The notes under the pieces were generated by a model, which was given only the letters and a program-made list of their open reading frames with translations, was not told where the DNA came from and did not search any database. A stretch of 64,000 nt of DNA from Tenacibaculum caenipelagi (lineage in GTDB: Bacteria > Bacteroidota > Bacteroidia > Flavobacteriales > Flavobacteriaceae), in the NCBI RefSeq assembly GCF_004363005.1, contig NZ_SNYH01000007.1, positions 1 through 64,000 of the forward strand, written 5' to 3'. A program made the position numbers and the translations under genes. Positions 1-9,633 of this stretch are shown here, piece after piece. The first letter of the stretch is position 1. The number at the start of each line of letters is the position of its first letter.

Positions 1-44
1 ATAAATACCACTCCTAACAAATAATTCAATTGTAAACTTTTCAT
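1..44 (-). CDS. 5' end of a secreted protein, cut by the window edge
   Basis: An ATG on the minus strand at 44 opens a frame that runs off the left edge. It encodes MKSLQLNYLLGVVF, which resembles the start of a signal peptide. It begins 6 nt after the stop of the RHS-repeat gene, so the two are probably cotranscribed. In other Bacteroidota, RHS genes are often followed by a second RHS or accessory protein, but only 14 codons are visible here and no function can be assigned. Confidence 0.4.
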   Translation of the reverse strand, partial: MKSLQLNYLLGVVF

Positions 45-50
45 AGCTAA

Positions 51-3000
51 TTAATTCTTATAATTGTATTTGTTTTCTTTTAAAAGATTCCCGTCGGCAT
101 CTTTTATAAATTCTAATCGGTTAAAATCATCATATTCGTAATACACCGTTTGTCCTCTTGGATCGGTGATACTTGTAACTCCTATTAAGGGATCGTAGGT
201 GTAAAAAGTTATTTGCGAATCGTTTAACGCTGTCAGCTGGTGTAACTTATTTAAATAAAAACGCAATTGTCCTTCATTTCCAGCATAATTAATTACATTA
301 CCATTTATATCTCGGGTATCTATAGTTCTATCATCATCTAAATTTGATGCATTTTTTATTGGATCAATATAGGTGTTTGGTATATCAGACAAAGTAGCAT
401 TCTCTATCTTAGCTATAGGTTGAGTTTGATTATATCCCCAGATATAAACAATATGAGTTCCATCTGCTTTACTTACCTCTGTAGGGTTTCCTTTAGCATC
501 ATAACTGTGATATACAACTCGGTCTTCTAACACATTGGTTGTGCTTGGAGCTCCTTTTAATGTCTGTATCTTCTCAGGTAAATATATCCCTTCAAAATCT
601 TTATAAATAGTGTTTTGTTTAGCTAATTTTGTTATGCTTGATCCAACCTCTTTTGTAGTTTCTACATTGATAGGTTCTGTTACTCGGTTTTGATTAATTA
701 ATTCTGTGACTGCTACTGAAGGATTAGTAATATCTTCTGGGTATTTAATCTTTTCTGTTATTTTAATCCCTTTACTATCAGTTTTTATTACACTTGTTTT
801 AAGTAAATGATTAGGGTTCTCATATGAGTATGTTGTTGTGTTGGTTATAATATTATTGTTATCAAAATAATCTTTTTCTATTGTTTGATACAAACCACTC
901 CACCCTGTGCTTACTTCATAACTTATTATTTTATTAGGTGTATTATAATCTGCTTGTAAAATAGTCCACTTTGAAGCAAAACCTGATGGGAAGAGAACAT
1001 TTTTTCCTGTTTTCAAAGCAAATACAATATTCGGATTAACTGAAACTCCTGTATACTTGTTTTCAACAGATTTGATTAGCTTTAAAATGTCTTGTTCTTT
1101 TTTATAATATTTAATTTCCTTTATTTGACCTCGGTTAATTTTATTTGATTCGGCAGGTAAATAAGGAAAAGAGGTATAAAAATAGTTATCTTTAGTATGT
1201 GTAAAATCATAAACAGTTATACCTGATTTTTCAGGAGTTAAAGTTTCTTCTATCACGGTAGCATACCCTACTAAAGAACCTGAATCACTTACCTGTTGCA
1301 CACCATTATTGGATCTTATTCTTATATAATCTGCTTCAACAAGTAGTATTTTATCTCCTAAATTTACTTCATTATAAATAGTAACAAAATCATAAAAATT
1401 AAAAATTGGTGAGCTAAATAAAACTCCTGATGTTTCAGTTGAATTATAATCTTTTGTATACTTATATTTTTTTACAATAGGTTCCGAATTAGCGTTTGAA
1501 TAACTTCTAATTTCTTTTATTCTTAAACCGCCAATATATTTATGATTAGTGTTTATCTTCCTCCATTCAGCTATAAAGTGAAAATTTTCATATTGAGCAG
1601 ATGATTGATTAAAACTTGCGCTCATACTATATGTACCATTAGGTAAATAAAATGAAGAACCTTCTGCTTGAATATAATATTTTTCACCTGTTGACGCTGT
1701 AACAGTAAACAATGCACAGGGGTTTGCCCCTCCACTTAAATCACAACCATAATTTCCAATAGAAAAACTAACTATTGCTCCTCCTTTTGGATTTTCATTA
1801 TTGAGCGTTAAATCTGGAGGGTTATTTATTGTAAAAGTTTTAGTAAAACTACTTGTTATTGGGATAGTAGATTCTGCTTCAAAATATTCCTCACCTGCTA
1901 ATGATTGATAGTCTTTAACATAATCTAAAGGAAGATTTTCATCACTAGCCTGATTATTTTCATAATCGAATTCTGTATATCCTCCTGTTGGATAAACTAT
2001 TTTCTTCAAAATTCCAAACTGTGAATATTGAGTAGCAATATTTCTATTTGCTCCAGGAATATAATGTCCTTCGACTGTGTTATTATTTAAAAACAAAGAA
2101 GGTATCAAATCTTGATTTGAACTCTGCCCATTATGATACCCCCAAAAATCTTGAGCAAAACTAGTTCTATCTGCAGGAAAATTATCCATATCATAGCTAA
2201 ATAAGTGTGTTAGTTTTGATTTTCCGTCATTAGACCATTCATTTAAACTGTTTAATATTAACCAATGTTTAGAGAAGTCATCTCCTAAATTAGTTCCAGA
2301 ACCTACCTTATAACTATACTCAAAATCAAATTTCTTTACTTGTCTATTATTTTTATCCTTTATAATAACTTCTTTTAGACTATACCCTAAGTTTAGGTCT
2401 AATCTGGTAGACGAACTTTTCACAAACTCAACTTTACCATTACTAAACTCTATACTGTTTAATCTTTGAGCAGTTATAGCATTAGATAAGCTCAATGGTT
2501 TGTCTGTTAAAAAATTGACATTTATTCCACCTCCACTTCTCGATACATATTTTGTTTTAGAAGTAACAAATTTTCTTAATTGTTTTTCTATTTCATAATT
2601 GAAAATAATACTTTCATTAGTTTTTGATGAAGTTATCTTTGTTACATTCCAAACATTGTCAATTGGATCTACAACTCCAGTTCCAAATTCATAACCAACT
2701 TCGGCTGAGTCTTCTCTTCCTAACGGGCCAAACTCATATACAATTCCTTCTTGTGAAAAAATTTTAAATGTAAGATGCCCTGAAGTATTGTCTCTAATAA
2801 TTTTAGTATTAGAAACTGGATAGGTTACAAACTCTTTAGTTTCTTGGTTATAAAAAAAAGTACCTGATTCCCCTTTTATGTTATAATAAAAGATATCGGG
2901 CTCAGAATCTCTATCCCCTTGATTCAAATCTCGTAATAATTCTTGACATTGATTAGTATTACATTCAACATTTGTACTATAAATTGTTGATAATGGTGCT

Positions 3001-3347
3001 CCTGAAAAAAAACCTCCTGCATGATCATCTGGAAGTCCTCTAACACTTCTAGAAATAGAAGGAATAGTTCCTAAAGACCAACCTAATCCAACCCATGAAG
3101 CTACATCTTCTACTCTATTACCCCCTGCATGATAACTTAATGAAAGAGGTAAACTTAGATCTCCTGAGCTTATAGTATATAAAGGAATTTCAATATTAGG
3201 CGTTCCTGTAAAATGCCCTACAGGAACTTCTCCATATTTTGCAATTGATGCTGCATTAGGACTTAATGGAACTACTTTGGGTAATTCTTGTGTATACCCC
3301 CATACACAAAATAGCATTGTAAAAATGCTTAACATAGTTTTTTTCAT
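51..3347 (-). CDS. Secreted RHS/YD-repeat protein
   Basis: This 1098-residue protein starts with a Sec signal peptide (MKKTMLSIFTMLFCVWGYTQ). The region after it, with PLSPNAASIAKYGEVPVG and LPLSLSYHAGGNRV, is typical of the N-terminal half of Bacteroidota RHS-repeat proteins. YD-type repeats occur only near the C-terminus (YDAKGNPTEV, YDPLIGVTSITD, YEYDDFNRLEFIKDADGN). The protein ends straight after a YD repeat, without the RHS-core closing motif or a variable toxin domain, so any such part must be on the next gene. RHS proteins form beta-strand shells and are exported to the surface or deployed as toxins. It lies 58 nt downstream of the secretion/pilus cluster on the same strand, so it could be cargo of that system (inference). 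Confidence 0.8.
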   Translation of the reverse strand: MKKTMLSIFTMLFCVWGYTQELPKVVPLSPNAASIAKYGEVPVGHFTGTPNIEIPLYTISSGDLSLPLSLSYHAGGNRVEDVASWVGLGWSLGTIPSISRSVRGLPDDHAGGFFSGAPLSTIYSTNVECNTNQCQELLRDLNQGDRDSEPDIFYYNIKGESGTFFYNQETKEFVTYPVSNTKIIRDNTSGHLTFKIFSQEGIVYEFGPLGREDSAEVGYEFGTGVVDPIDNVWNVTKITSSKTNESIIFNYEIEKQLRKFVTSKTKYVSRSGGGINVNFLTDKPLSLSNAITAQRLNSIEFSNGKVEFVKSSSTRLDLNLGYSLKEVIIKDKNNRQVKKFDFEYSYKVGSGTNLGDDFSKHWLILNSLNEWSNDGKSKLTHLFSYDMDNFPADRTSFAQDFWGYHNGQSSNQDLIPSLFLNNNTVEGHYIPGANRNIATQYSQFGILKKIVYPTGGYTEFDYENNQASDENLPLDYVKDYQSLAGEEYFEAESTIPITSSFTKTFTINNPPDLTLNNENPKGGAIVSFSIGNYGCDLSGGANPCALFTVTASTGEKYYIQAEGSSFYLPNGTYSMSASFNQSSAQYENFHFIAEWRKINTNHKYIGGLRIKEIRSYSNANSEPIVKKYKYTKDYNSTETSGVLFSSPIFNFYDFVTIYNEVNLGDKILLVEADYIRIRSNNGVQQVSDSGSLVGYATVIEETLTPEKSGITVYDFTHTKDNYFYTSFPYLPAESNKINRGQIKEIKYYKKEQDILKLIKSVENKYTGVSVNPNIVFALKTGKNVLFPSGFASKWTILQADYNTPNKIISYEVSTGWSGLYQTIEKDYFDNNNIITNTTTYSYENPNHLLKTSVIKTDSKGIKITEKIKYPEDITNPSVAVTELINQNRVTEPINVETTKEVGSSITKLAKQNTIYKDFEGIYLPEKIQTLKGAPSTTNVLEDRVVYHSYDAKGNPTEVSKADGTHIVYIWGYNQTQPIAKIENATLSDIPNTYIDPIKNASNLDDDRTIDTRDINGNVINYAGNEGQLRFYLNKLHQLTALNDSQITFYTYDPLIGVTSITDPRGQTVYYEYDDFNRLEFIKDADGNLLKENKYNYKN

Positions 3348-3405
3348 TAAAAAATGTGTTTGATTAAATTAGCAATTTGTTTTCTTTATATAACTTGATT
3401 ATAAC

Positions 3406-3927
3406 CTAAATACCAGTTACTACTTTTTTTAAATAAATTTTTAATTGTAGATACTCTTTATTTGTTCTATAATTTTTCTTTTTTAAAAATTTAAAATTTT
3501 TTACTTCTCCCAAACCTTGTTTTTCTATATAATTTAAAAAAGACAATAATTCATTAAAGTTTCCTTTTACAATGATTGTATATAATTGAGCATTTACTTT
3601 ATTATCTTTAATTGCAACAGGGTTATCAAACTCTATTAATTCAATTCTACCCTTTTTTTTAAACTCATTTATTTTTTTCAGGAAAACTTGTTGAAACGAA
3701 TTCGTTATTGAAATGTTCTCTTTTTTTAATATCGAATCTAAAAAGCTTGATTTTTTTCTTAATTGTAAGGCTTCTATAGTACTATTGTTAACCTGTTCTT
3801 TTTCTTTACATAATTTAGTATACTCTTTCTTATAATTTAGTGTTTTAGAAACACTAAAAACATAAATAAACCATAATAAAATTATAGCAACAACTAGAAG
3901 TATTATATTCTTCTTTTTATAATCCAT
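3406..3927 (-). CDS. PilO/GspM-like inner-membrane assembly protein
   Basis: The 173-residue protein has a short cytoplasmic N-terminus, one transmembrane segment (about residues 7-27), a coiled-coil region (30-75) and a small alpha/beta domain. This is the architecture of PilO and GspM, which form the inner-membrane platform of type IV pili and type II secretion. Sequence similarity is weak, so the call rests on architecture and position: it is the last gene of the cluster and overlaps the PilM/PilN-like gene by 11 nt. That order matches pilM-N-O-P operons. Confidence 0.6.
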   Translation of the reverse strand: MDYKKKNIILLVVAIILLWFIYVFSVSKTLNYKKEYTKLCKEKEQVNNSTIEALQLRKKSSFLDSILKKENISITNSFQQVFLKKINEFKKKGRIELIEFDNPVAIKDNKVNAQLYTIIVKGNFNELLSFLNYIEKQGLGEVKNFKFLKKKNYRTNKEYLQLKIYLKKVVTGI

Positions 3928-5098
3928 CCTCTATCTTTATTGAAAAATAAAACTTAGATCCTCTTACTGTATTCACTATCGATAACTTTTCAATTGCTTT
4001 AATCCAATTTAACCTCTCCAACTTATCTATCCAACCACTGAGATCTGAATTATTCTTAAAACTACCACTAATCTTTATTTGGCTTAATTCATTTTTAATT
4101 TCTTTTCCTTCCTTAATTGAACTTGAAAAAGGTTGATAGTTTAACTCTGATAATAAAATAGATGAAGGTACTATAGTAACAATTTCGTCTACATACCTTG
4201 ACAAGTTACTTGAAACATAACTTTTTATTTGACTTAATACATTCTCTTTCTCGCTTACTTTACTTCTTAGTAAATTCAATTCTGTTCTTGTATTGTTATA
4301 TAAATCTATATGGTTATTCAATTGCTCTACTTTTTTGTAATATGTATTAAAAACCAAAAAATTAATTAGCAATATGAGAAAACAAACCACTAAAATTACT
4401 TTATAACCCTTCTTAAAAATTATTCTACCCTTGTAAGTACTTACTCTCTCTTCACCTTGATAAAAATTACTTTTTAGATAACAATTAATAACTGTTCCGA
4501 GTGATAAAAGGCTCGAATTATTTAATACTAAACCATTCACCTTATACTCTTCTTTTTTATCAAAATGCTTTAATTCAATATCAATTATCCTTTCAGATTC
4601 AATTATTATTTCTGCATTCGACGTATAAATTTTAGAAGTTTTAAATAAACTAGTAATTCCATAAATAGCTAAGTTTCCTAATGAAAAATCTAATACTGAA
4701 ATACCTTTAGAATGATATAATTCCAATATTTCATCTACATATAATCTTCTAGCAAGTGCTATAAAAACATAGTGATTACTTCTTTCACTCTGATAGTAAA
4801 AATCTTTTAGTTTTAAATTAGGATACGCACTTTGAACTACATTTTGATTTCCTTCCTCTTTTATTTTTTTTGATAATACTTGTTGATTATTAATAGTTAA
4901 GACTATGTGCTGTTGTTTATTTGATTTTAAAAAACTTATAAGCTCTTCATTAGACAGAAAAGACTCTTCTTTTTCTATAAAAAGTTCATTTCTTTTTTTT
5001 CTTAGTAATAAACAATTAAAACGTTCACTACCATTAATATCAATCGCATGTTCTACTGCACAAAACCTACTACTATATAAAAACCAATCTTTAAACAT
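3917..5098 (-). CDS. GspL or PilM/PilN-like platform protein
   Basis: This 393-residue protein has a cytoplasmic N-terminal part of about 230 residues, one transmembrane helix (about 233-254, rich in V, L and I), a coiled coil (about 258-295) and a C-terminal periplasmic domain with a PilN-like pattern (SELNYQPF, IKISGSFKNNSDLSGWIDKL). GspL, or PilM fused to PilN, has this layout and couples the ATPase to the periplasmic platform. Its ATG overlaps the secretin stop by one base, and its end overlaps the PilO-like gene. No actin-like ATP site typical of PilM is clear, so the N-terminal domain is degenerate or divergent. Confidence 0.6.
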   Translation of the reverse strand: MFKDWFLYSSRFCAVEHAIDINGSERFNCLLLRKKRNELFIEKEESFLSNEELISFLKSNKQQHIVLTINNQQVLSKKIKEEGNQNVVQSAYPNLKLKDFYYQSERSNHYVFIALARRLYVDEILELYHSKGISVLDFSLGNLAIYGITSLFKTSKIYTSNAEIIIESERIIDIELKHFDKKEEYKVNGLVLNNSSLLSLGTVINCYLKSNFYQGEERVSTYKGRIIFKKGYKVILVVCFLILLINFLVFNTYYKKVEQLNNHIDLYNNTRTELNLLRSKVSEKENVLSQIKSYVSSNLSRYVDEIVTIVPSSILLSELNYQPFSSSIKEGKEIKNELSQIKISGSFKNNSDLSGWIDKLERLNWIKAIEKLSIVNTVRGSKFYFSIKIEDGL

Positions 5099-7197
5099 TA
5101 TCTAATAATTGTTGGTTTTATTAAAACAGATAATTTCTTTTTAGAGTCTATACGTTTTCTTTTACTAAACAACCATTTTATTACAGGTATTCTAGATAAA
5201 AGTGGTACTCCAGATCCCGAATCATTTTTCAATTTCTCTTCCAACCCTCCTAATATCACCACGTCTTGATCTTTTACTCTAATTATAGATGTAAATTCTC
5301 TGGAATTCATTCCTGGAGGAGCTTCTTTATCAATTCTCTTTCCATTAAAACTTGATTGTACAACGTTAATACTCATTGTAATTTGATTATCTCCTGCCAC
5401 CATAGGTTTAATGGCTATTGACAAATCTGCATCAATAGGTACGTAATTTTTGATTTCTGTTGTTTGAGGATTCTGAGAACCAATTATATCTCTTCTTATT
5501 ATTGCATAATATGAACGCTCTCCATTAGATAGTAATGCTTGATGTCCGTTTAATGTTGACAATTTAGGAGTGGAACGAATTTTAATATTCCCATTAGCTT
5601 CCATAGCACTAATCTTAGCATAAAAATTAGGCACCACTTTACCCACATTTAACGAACCAAACCCATTAAATCCTCCTATAATTTTATTTATTGTAGTCGC
5701 TCCTAAAGTAACATCTGTAGAAGAAAATATCTGACCTATATCTTGTGTAGGTTTCTTACCTATGCCAAATTCAACACCTGTATCTACTGTTGCTGACTTG
5801 TTAACTTCTATAATCATGACCTCTATCAAAATAACAGGTACGGGTTTATCAATTTCACTAATAAAAGCTTTGAATTTCTCTATTTTTTGTGCATCTCCAC
5901 TGACAATAAAACTATTTCTTTCAATGTCTGTTTTTACTTCTAAGTCATTTGTAATCTCTTTCGGTAAAATATTTACCAATGCCTCTGCCTTATTATTGTA
6001 ATTACCAAATGAATTGTAATTTTGAGTATTTATGCTTGTTCGCTGTGTATTAAAATTATTATTAGTAGCAGTATAATTTTGGTTATAACTGTTATTACTA
6101 TTAAAATTTTGATTATTCATTGTAGAATTGTCACTAAACTGATTTCTACGACGCATTGAAGTAGTCATAATTTCTATAGACCTATACATCAATGGAACTG
6201 TAACCACTCTTCTTAAAGAAGCTTGTTCTCTCTTGCCTATAAAGTACAAGTTTTTATCTTTTCTAAATGCATAAGGAGTATCCTCTAATAGTTCAAATAA
6301 TAACTTATCATAAGTAATATTTTTTGCTTTAACTGATGCTGTTCCTATATCTGACAGTGAAGTATTTGTAAAAATTCCTATTTTTAAATTATATCCAATA
6401 TCTTTTATTATTGATGCTATATTAATATTTTCAAAATCAACATCTAAACTTTTTTTTACTGTATCATTTATTTGGTAAAAGAAATTTGAGTTTCGATATC
6501 TTCTTGGCCTTTGTTTCGATTTATGACTTACTGAGTTAGAAGCAACTACTGAGCCATCTTCAAACAAATAATAATCATCTTTAGTTTTTGTTACTGATAA
6601 ATTATTTGAAAAAGCTATTTTATCTAAAGTACTTTCAAAAGGTTTACTTTGTATATATCCTGATATCAATTTATTTCCCAATCCTACAGAATATACTAAG
6701 TTCTTACCTGTTACGTCTGTTATTTTCTTAAATGCAACTGATAATGTATCATTAATCAGCTCTATAGAAAACTTGTCTGTAACTGAATCATACTTTACAG
6801 GGATATTTCTTTTTTCAAACACAAGTTTTGGAGCATATTTCTTTATTGACAAAATATTCCCCAAAGGTTCAATTGTTAGAGAATATTCTTTGCATAAGTA
6901 CAATAAAATATTACTTACCGTTGCATCTGAAAAATTATGGGATAAAGTGTAGTTATTTAAACTTGGGTCAATACTTATATTTACTTTATGGGTATTAGCC
7001 ACAGACCTAATAAAAATAGGTAATTCAATATCATTAACACTAAAATCGACTTTCTTGTTAAGACCTATTATTTTAGTTTGTAAGCTATCTAATGTTATTT
7101 TCAATTTTTCTATTCTACTATCATTTTGCTGTGAAAAAACAATAGAATTAAATAAAAAAAATAGTAGTATGAATATATTCTTCAAAATGTATAGCAA
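5098..7197 (-). CDS. Outer-membrane secretin (GspD/PilQ family)
   Basis: This is the pore of the secretion/pilus machine. After a signal peptide (IFILLFFLFNSIVFSQ) come STN/N-type domains (about 50-340), an Asn/Gln-rich linker (about 346-402) and the C-terminal secretin domain (about 430-699). The latter carries VLIEVMIIEV, the NGHQALLSNG loop, VVILGGLEEK and GVPLLSRIPVIKWLFS, all secretin hallmarks. No ATG is available. The frame opens with TTG at 7197, directly after the lipoprotein stop, and a second TTG at 7185 would give MKNIFILLFF, a cleaner signal peptide. The order lipoprotein-secretin-PilMN-PilO suggests one transcript. The small lipoprotein upstream may act as its pilotin. Confidence 0.9.
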   Translation of the reverse strand: MLYILKNIFILLFFLFNSIVFSQQNDSRIEKLKITLDSLQTKIIGLNKKVDFSVNDIELPIFIRSVANTHKVNISIDPSLNNYTLSHNFSDATVSNILLYLCKEYSLTIEPLGNILSIKKYAPKLVFEKRNIPVKYDSVTDKFSIELINDTLSVAFKKITDVTGKNLVYSVGLGNKLISGYIQSKPFESTLDKIAFSNNLSVTKTKDDYYLFEDGSVVASNSVSHKSKQRPRRYRNSNFFYQINDTVKKSLDVDFENINIASIIKDIGYNLKIGIFTNTSLSDIGTASVKAKNITYDKLLFELLEDTPYAFRKDKNLYFIGKREQASLRRVVTVPLMYRSIEIMTTSMRRRNQFSDNSTMNNQNFNSNNSYNQNYTATNNNFNTQRTSINTQNYNSFGNYNNKAEALVNILPKEITNDLEVKTDIERNSFIVSGDAQKIEKFKAFISEIDKPVPVILIEVMIIEVNKSATVDTGVEFGIGKKPTQDIGQIFSSTDVTLGATTINKIIGGFNGFGSLNVGKVVPNFYAKISAMEANGNIKIRSTPKLSTLNGHQALLSNGERSYYAIIRRDIIGSQNPQTTEIKNYVPIDADLSIAIKPMVAGDNQITMSINVVQSSFNGKRIDKEAPPGMNSREFTSIIRVKDQDVVILGGLEEKLKNDSGSGVPLLSRIPVIKWLFSKRKRIDSKKKLSVLIKPTIIR

Positions 7198-7557
7198 TTA
7201 ATTTATAATAAAAGAACTGATGGTTTCTTGCGTTTCGTACCCTGAGTTCTCTCCTCGAACACTCCACTCATAACTCCCAGAATCTAGATTTTTGGTAATT
7301 AGTGTCTCTGTAACAATTGTATCTAATACTATTTTAGTAGCATTATTAAAGTTTGGTGTTATAATTTTTAAATGATATACATCAACATCGCTAACTTCAT
7401 TCCATGAAAAAGTCACTTCAGAATTATTTAATTCGGTTCCTTCAGAAGGAGAAATAACTACAATTTTTTTATCTGAAATATTCTCAACAAAAATAGCTTC
7501 GCAGCTTGAGCTTGCTATAATTAACACTAAAAGAAGTATTAACTTTATCTTTTCCAT
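7198..7557 (-). CDS. Small lipoprotein with a fibronectin-like domain, possible secretin pilotin
   Basis: The start is set at the ATG at 7557 (MEKIKLILLLVLIIASSSC), because this gives a proper lipoprotein signal with the lipidated Cys at about residue 19. An upstream in-frame ATG at 7581 would add eight residues and spoil the signal. The remaining 100 residues (PSEGTELNNSEVTFSWNEV, then SGSYEWSVRG) look like one fibronectin type III/Ig-like beta-sandwich. It is the first gene of the secretin transcript and directly abuts the secretin. A pilotin or secretin-stabilising role is inferred from position only. Confidence 0.7.
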   Translation of the reverse strand: MEKIKLILLLVLIIASSSCEAIFVENISDKKIVVISPSEGTELNNSEVTFSWNEVSDVDVYHLKIITPNFNNATKIVLDTIVTETLITKNLDSGSYEWSVRGENSGYETQETISSFIIN

Positions 7558-7578
7558 ATATTTCGCAATTTTGTGCGG

Positions 7579-7586
7579 CAAATGTA
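7579..7586 (-). promoter_or_regulatory. -7 promoter element for the lipoprotein-secretin operon
   Basis: On the minus strand the bases read TACATTTG, a full match to the Bacteroidota -7 consensus TAnnTTTG, about 21 nt upstream of the lipoprotein ATG. No TTTG at the usual 17-23 nt spacing is seen. Confidence 0.45.
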
Positions 7587-7606
7587 AAAAAATATTTCAT
7601 TTTTAA

Positions 7607-7614
7607 TACTTTTG
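7607..7614 (+). promoter_or_regulatory. -7 promoter element for the pseudopilin gene
   Basis: TACTTTTG matches TAnnTTTG and ends 20 nt before the pseudopilin ATG. With the element at 7579-7586 it makes this 77-nt gap a divergent promoter region, so the pseudopilin is probably transcribed separately from the rest of the assembly genes. Confidence 0.4.
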
Positions 7615-7634
7615 ACAAAAAATATAAAAATAAT

Positions 7635-8045
7635 ATGAAATTGAAATTATCAAAAAAAGTTGATGCCTATAACTTACAAGAACTTTTGGTTGTACTAGTT
7701 ATTATTGGAATTCTTATTCTTATAGCCTTACCTTCTTTAATGCCACAAATTTCAAAAGCTAAAAGTATTGAAGCTAAAGTTCAATTAAATCATTTGTACG
7801 GATTACAAAAAAGCTATTTCTATCTACATTCTAAGTATTCAAATGATTTTAATGAAGTAGATTTTATTATTCCTAAAAATATTAACCAAGGTGGTACAGC
7901 TTATTATAGTTATGAAATAATTGAAGCTAGCAATAACTCATTTAAAGCAAGAGCCACAGCCATCAGTGATTTTGATGGTGATGGAACTTTTAATATTTGG
8001 GAAGTAGACCAAGATAAAAATTTAAAGGAAATTGTGAAAGATTAA
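7635..8045 (+). CDS. Major type IV pilin-like / GspG-type pseudopilin
   Basis: The 136-residue protein has a prepilin N-terminus, KKVDA then YNLQELLVVLVIIGILILIA. The predicted cut is after Ala10, leaving Tyr at +1 and the conserved Glu at +5. A hydrophobic helix is followed by a globular domain ending with FDGDGTFNIWEVDQDKN, a calcium-loop-like segment common in pseudopilins and some pilins. As the most GspG-like of the four prepilins here it is probably the main fibre subunit. It is the only gene of the cluster on the plus strand, inserted between the GspF and lipoprotein genes, and converges on gspF with one base between their ends. Confidence 0.8.
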   Translation: MKLKLSKKVDAYNLQELLVVLVIIGILILIALPSLMPQISKAKSIEAKVQLNHLYGLQKSYFYLHSKYSNDFNEVDFIIPKNINQGGTAYYSYEIIEASNNSFKARATAISDFDGDGTFNIWEVDQDKNLKEIVKD

Positions 8046-8046
8046 A

Positions 8047-9177
8047 TTAACCTATAACTGTACTTAATTTAAACATTGGTATATACATTGCTATTAGTAT
8101 TGTAGCAACTATTACCCCCAATATTAAAATAATTAAAGGCTCTAAAGCAGTACTCAACATTTTTGACTTGTACTCTATATCTTTATTATACTGCGTTGTT
8201 AAACGTTCAAAAATAACTTGATTTTGATTCGTTTCTTCTGCTACTTTTACTAAAGAAACCATTTTGGAATCAAAAATTGTATGCTTTTTAATACTTTCTG
8301 ATAATGTTTTACCTATTAAAATATCATTTTCTACACCTATTAACGCTTGCTGTAAAGGATAAAAATCTATCATCTTTTGTGTAAGTTGAATTCCATTTAG
8401 CAAAGGTACTTTTGCCCCTAAAAGCAATGTTATCGCTTGCGTAAATTGAGCTATTTTTACTTTTTTCACAAATTCTCCTACAAAAGGAAACCTCAGCACC
8501 ATTTCAGATTTTATTTGCTTATACCATAATTTCTTTTTAAATAACTTCTTTAGTACCAAAACAAAAATTATCGTTAAAAAAAGCACCCAATAATAACTTT
8601 TAAAAAAAGTTGAAATATTAATAATTTTAACTGTAATCCAAGGAAGTTCTACATTATTCTGTTTAAATATATCGGCAAACATTGGTACCACAAATTGTAA
8701 CATAAAGAATACCGCTAGAAAAGCGGTAGTAAGAATTATAATAGGGTAAGAAAGTGCATTCAACACCATTCTTTTCTGTTCATTTCTTTTTTTATAATAA
8801 TTACCAAGCTCTTCAATAACTTTATTTAGTGTACCTGTTTTCTCTCCTATTTGAATAGACACACACTCATAAGTCGTGAAGAACCTAAGTTCCTCTAATG
8901 CTTCTGAAAAATTTTTCCCTAAAATTAATTTTTCTACTACCGACTCAATTAATTTCCGGTCTGCTTCTTTCTTTTGTTCTTTTGAAATCAGTTCTAATGC
9001 ATCTTTTAACTCCAAACCTGCTTGTAAAAGCACATAAAGCTCGCTATAAAAACTTTCTTTCTTTTTATTAGAAAATGTACTTCCAAATAAGCTTATCTCT
9101 TTTTTTAACAATTCATCTAAATCAAAAGACTTATCCCTTACTTCTCTTTTCTTAATATTTTCTATTTGAAACCCCAT
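8047..9177 (-). CDS. GspF/PilC inner-membrane platform protein
   Basis: This 376-residue polytopic protein carries the duplicated T2SS-F domain. The first copy (about 40-165) contains LLQAGLELKDALELI and VSIQIGEKTGTLNKVIEELG. The second (about 245-370) contains LLLGAKVPLLNGIQL and LVKVAEETNQ. Transmembrane segments lie near 142-165, 190-212 and 345-370. GspF/PilC binds the assembly ATPase and adds pilin subunits to the fibre. It follows the two minor prepilin genes with a 3-nt gap, in the middle of the minus-strand operon. Confidence 0.9.
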   Translation of the reverse strand: MGFQIENIKKREVRDKSFDLDELLKKEISLFGSTFSNKKKESFYSELYVLLQAGLELKDALELISKEQKKEADRKLIESVVEKLILGKNFSEALEELRFFTTYECVSIQIGEKTGTLNKVIEELGNYYKKRNEQKRMVLNALSYPIIILTTAFLAVFFMLQFVVPMFADIFKQNNVELPWITVKIINISTFFKSYYWVLFLTIIFVLVLKKLFKKKLWYKQIKSEMVLRFPFVGEFVKKVKIAQFTQAITLLLGAKVPLLNGIQLTQKMIDFYPLQQALIGVENDILIGKTLSESIKKHTIFDSKMVSLVKVAEETNQNQVIFERLTTQYNKDIEYKSKMLSTALEPLIILILGVIVATILIAMYIPMFKLSTVIG

Positions 9178-9180
9178 CTT

Positions 9181-9633
9181 TTATTCATTAAGATAAAATG
9201 AAACATCTTTTCTTTTATACACAAACAATGTATTATTAGCATAAGTGTCATCAAATACTAACTTCAAAGCATCAATAAAACCGTTATTAACTTTCAAGCC
9301 ATCTAAATAAAAACTTTTATGATTAATTTGAATAGAAAAACTATCTTTCTCTCTAACAATTATCTTTTCCTCAAAATTATATACTACAGTGTCCATATCT
9401 TTTTCAAAGAATAATTTTTTATTTTTTAATGACACCTTTTTACATTCATTAAAATCTTTCCAGAACACTCTATCTAAATGTTCTATTATTTGTTTCTTGT
9501 CTATACCTTTTTTTATGACATTAAGCTGTTTCCGAACCATCGTTAACATCAAAAAGGCTAAAGATATTACTATAGTAGACACAACCATAACTACTAGAAG
9601 TTCTGTCAAAGTAAAAGCCTTAATCTTTTTCAT
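9181..9633 (-). CDS. Minor prepilin (type IV pilin-like)
   Basis: MKKIKA then FTLTELLVVMVVSTIVISLAF is a clear prepilin leader, with Ala at -1 and Glu at +5. The remainder of the 150 residues is a small, poorly conserved globular domain. GspJ-like or PilW-like roles are possible. It overlaps the preceding minor prepilin gene by 14 nt, which implies translational coupling. Confidence 0.75.
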   Translation of the reverse strand: MKKIKAFTLTELLVVMVVSTIVISLAFLMLTMVRKQLNVIKKGIDKKQIIEHLDRVFWKDFNECKKVSLKNKKLFFEKDMDTVVYNFEEKIIVREKDSFSIQINHKSFYLDGLKVNNGFIDALKLVFDDTYANNTLFVYKRKDVSFYLNE

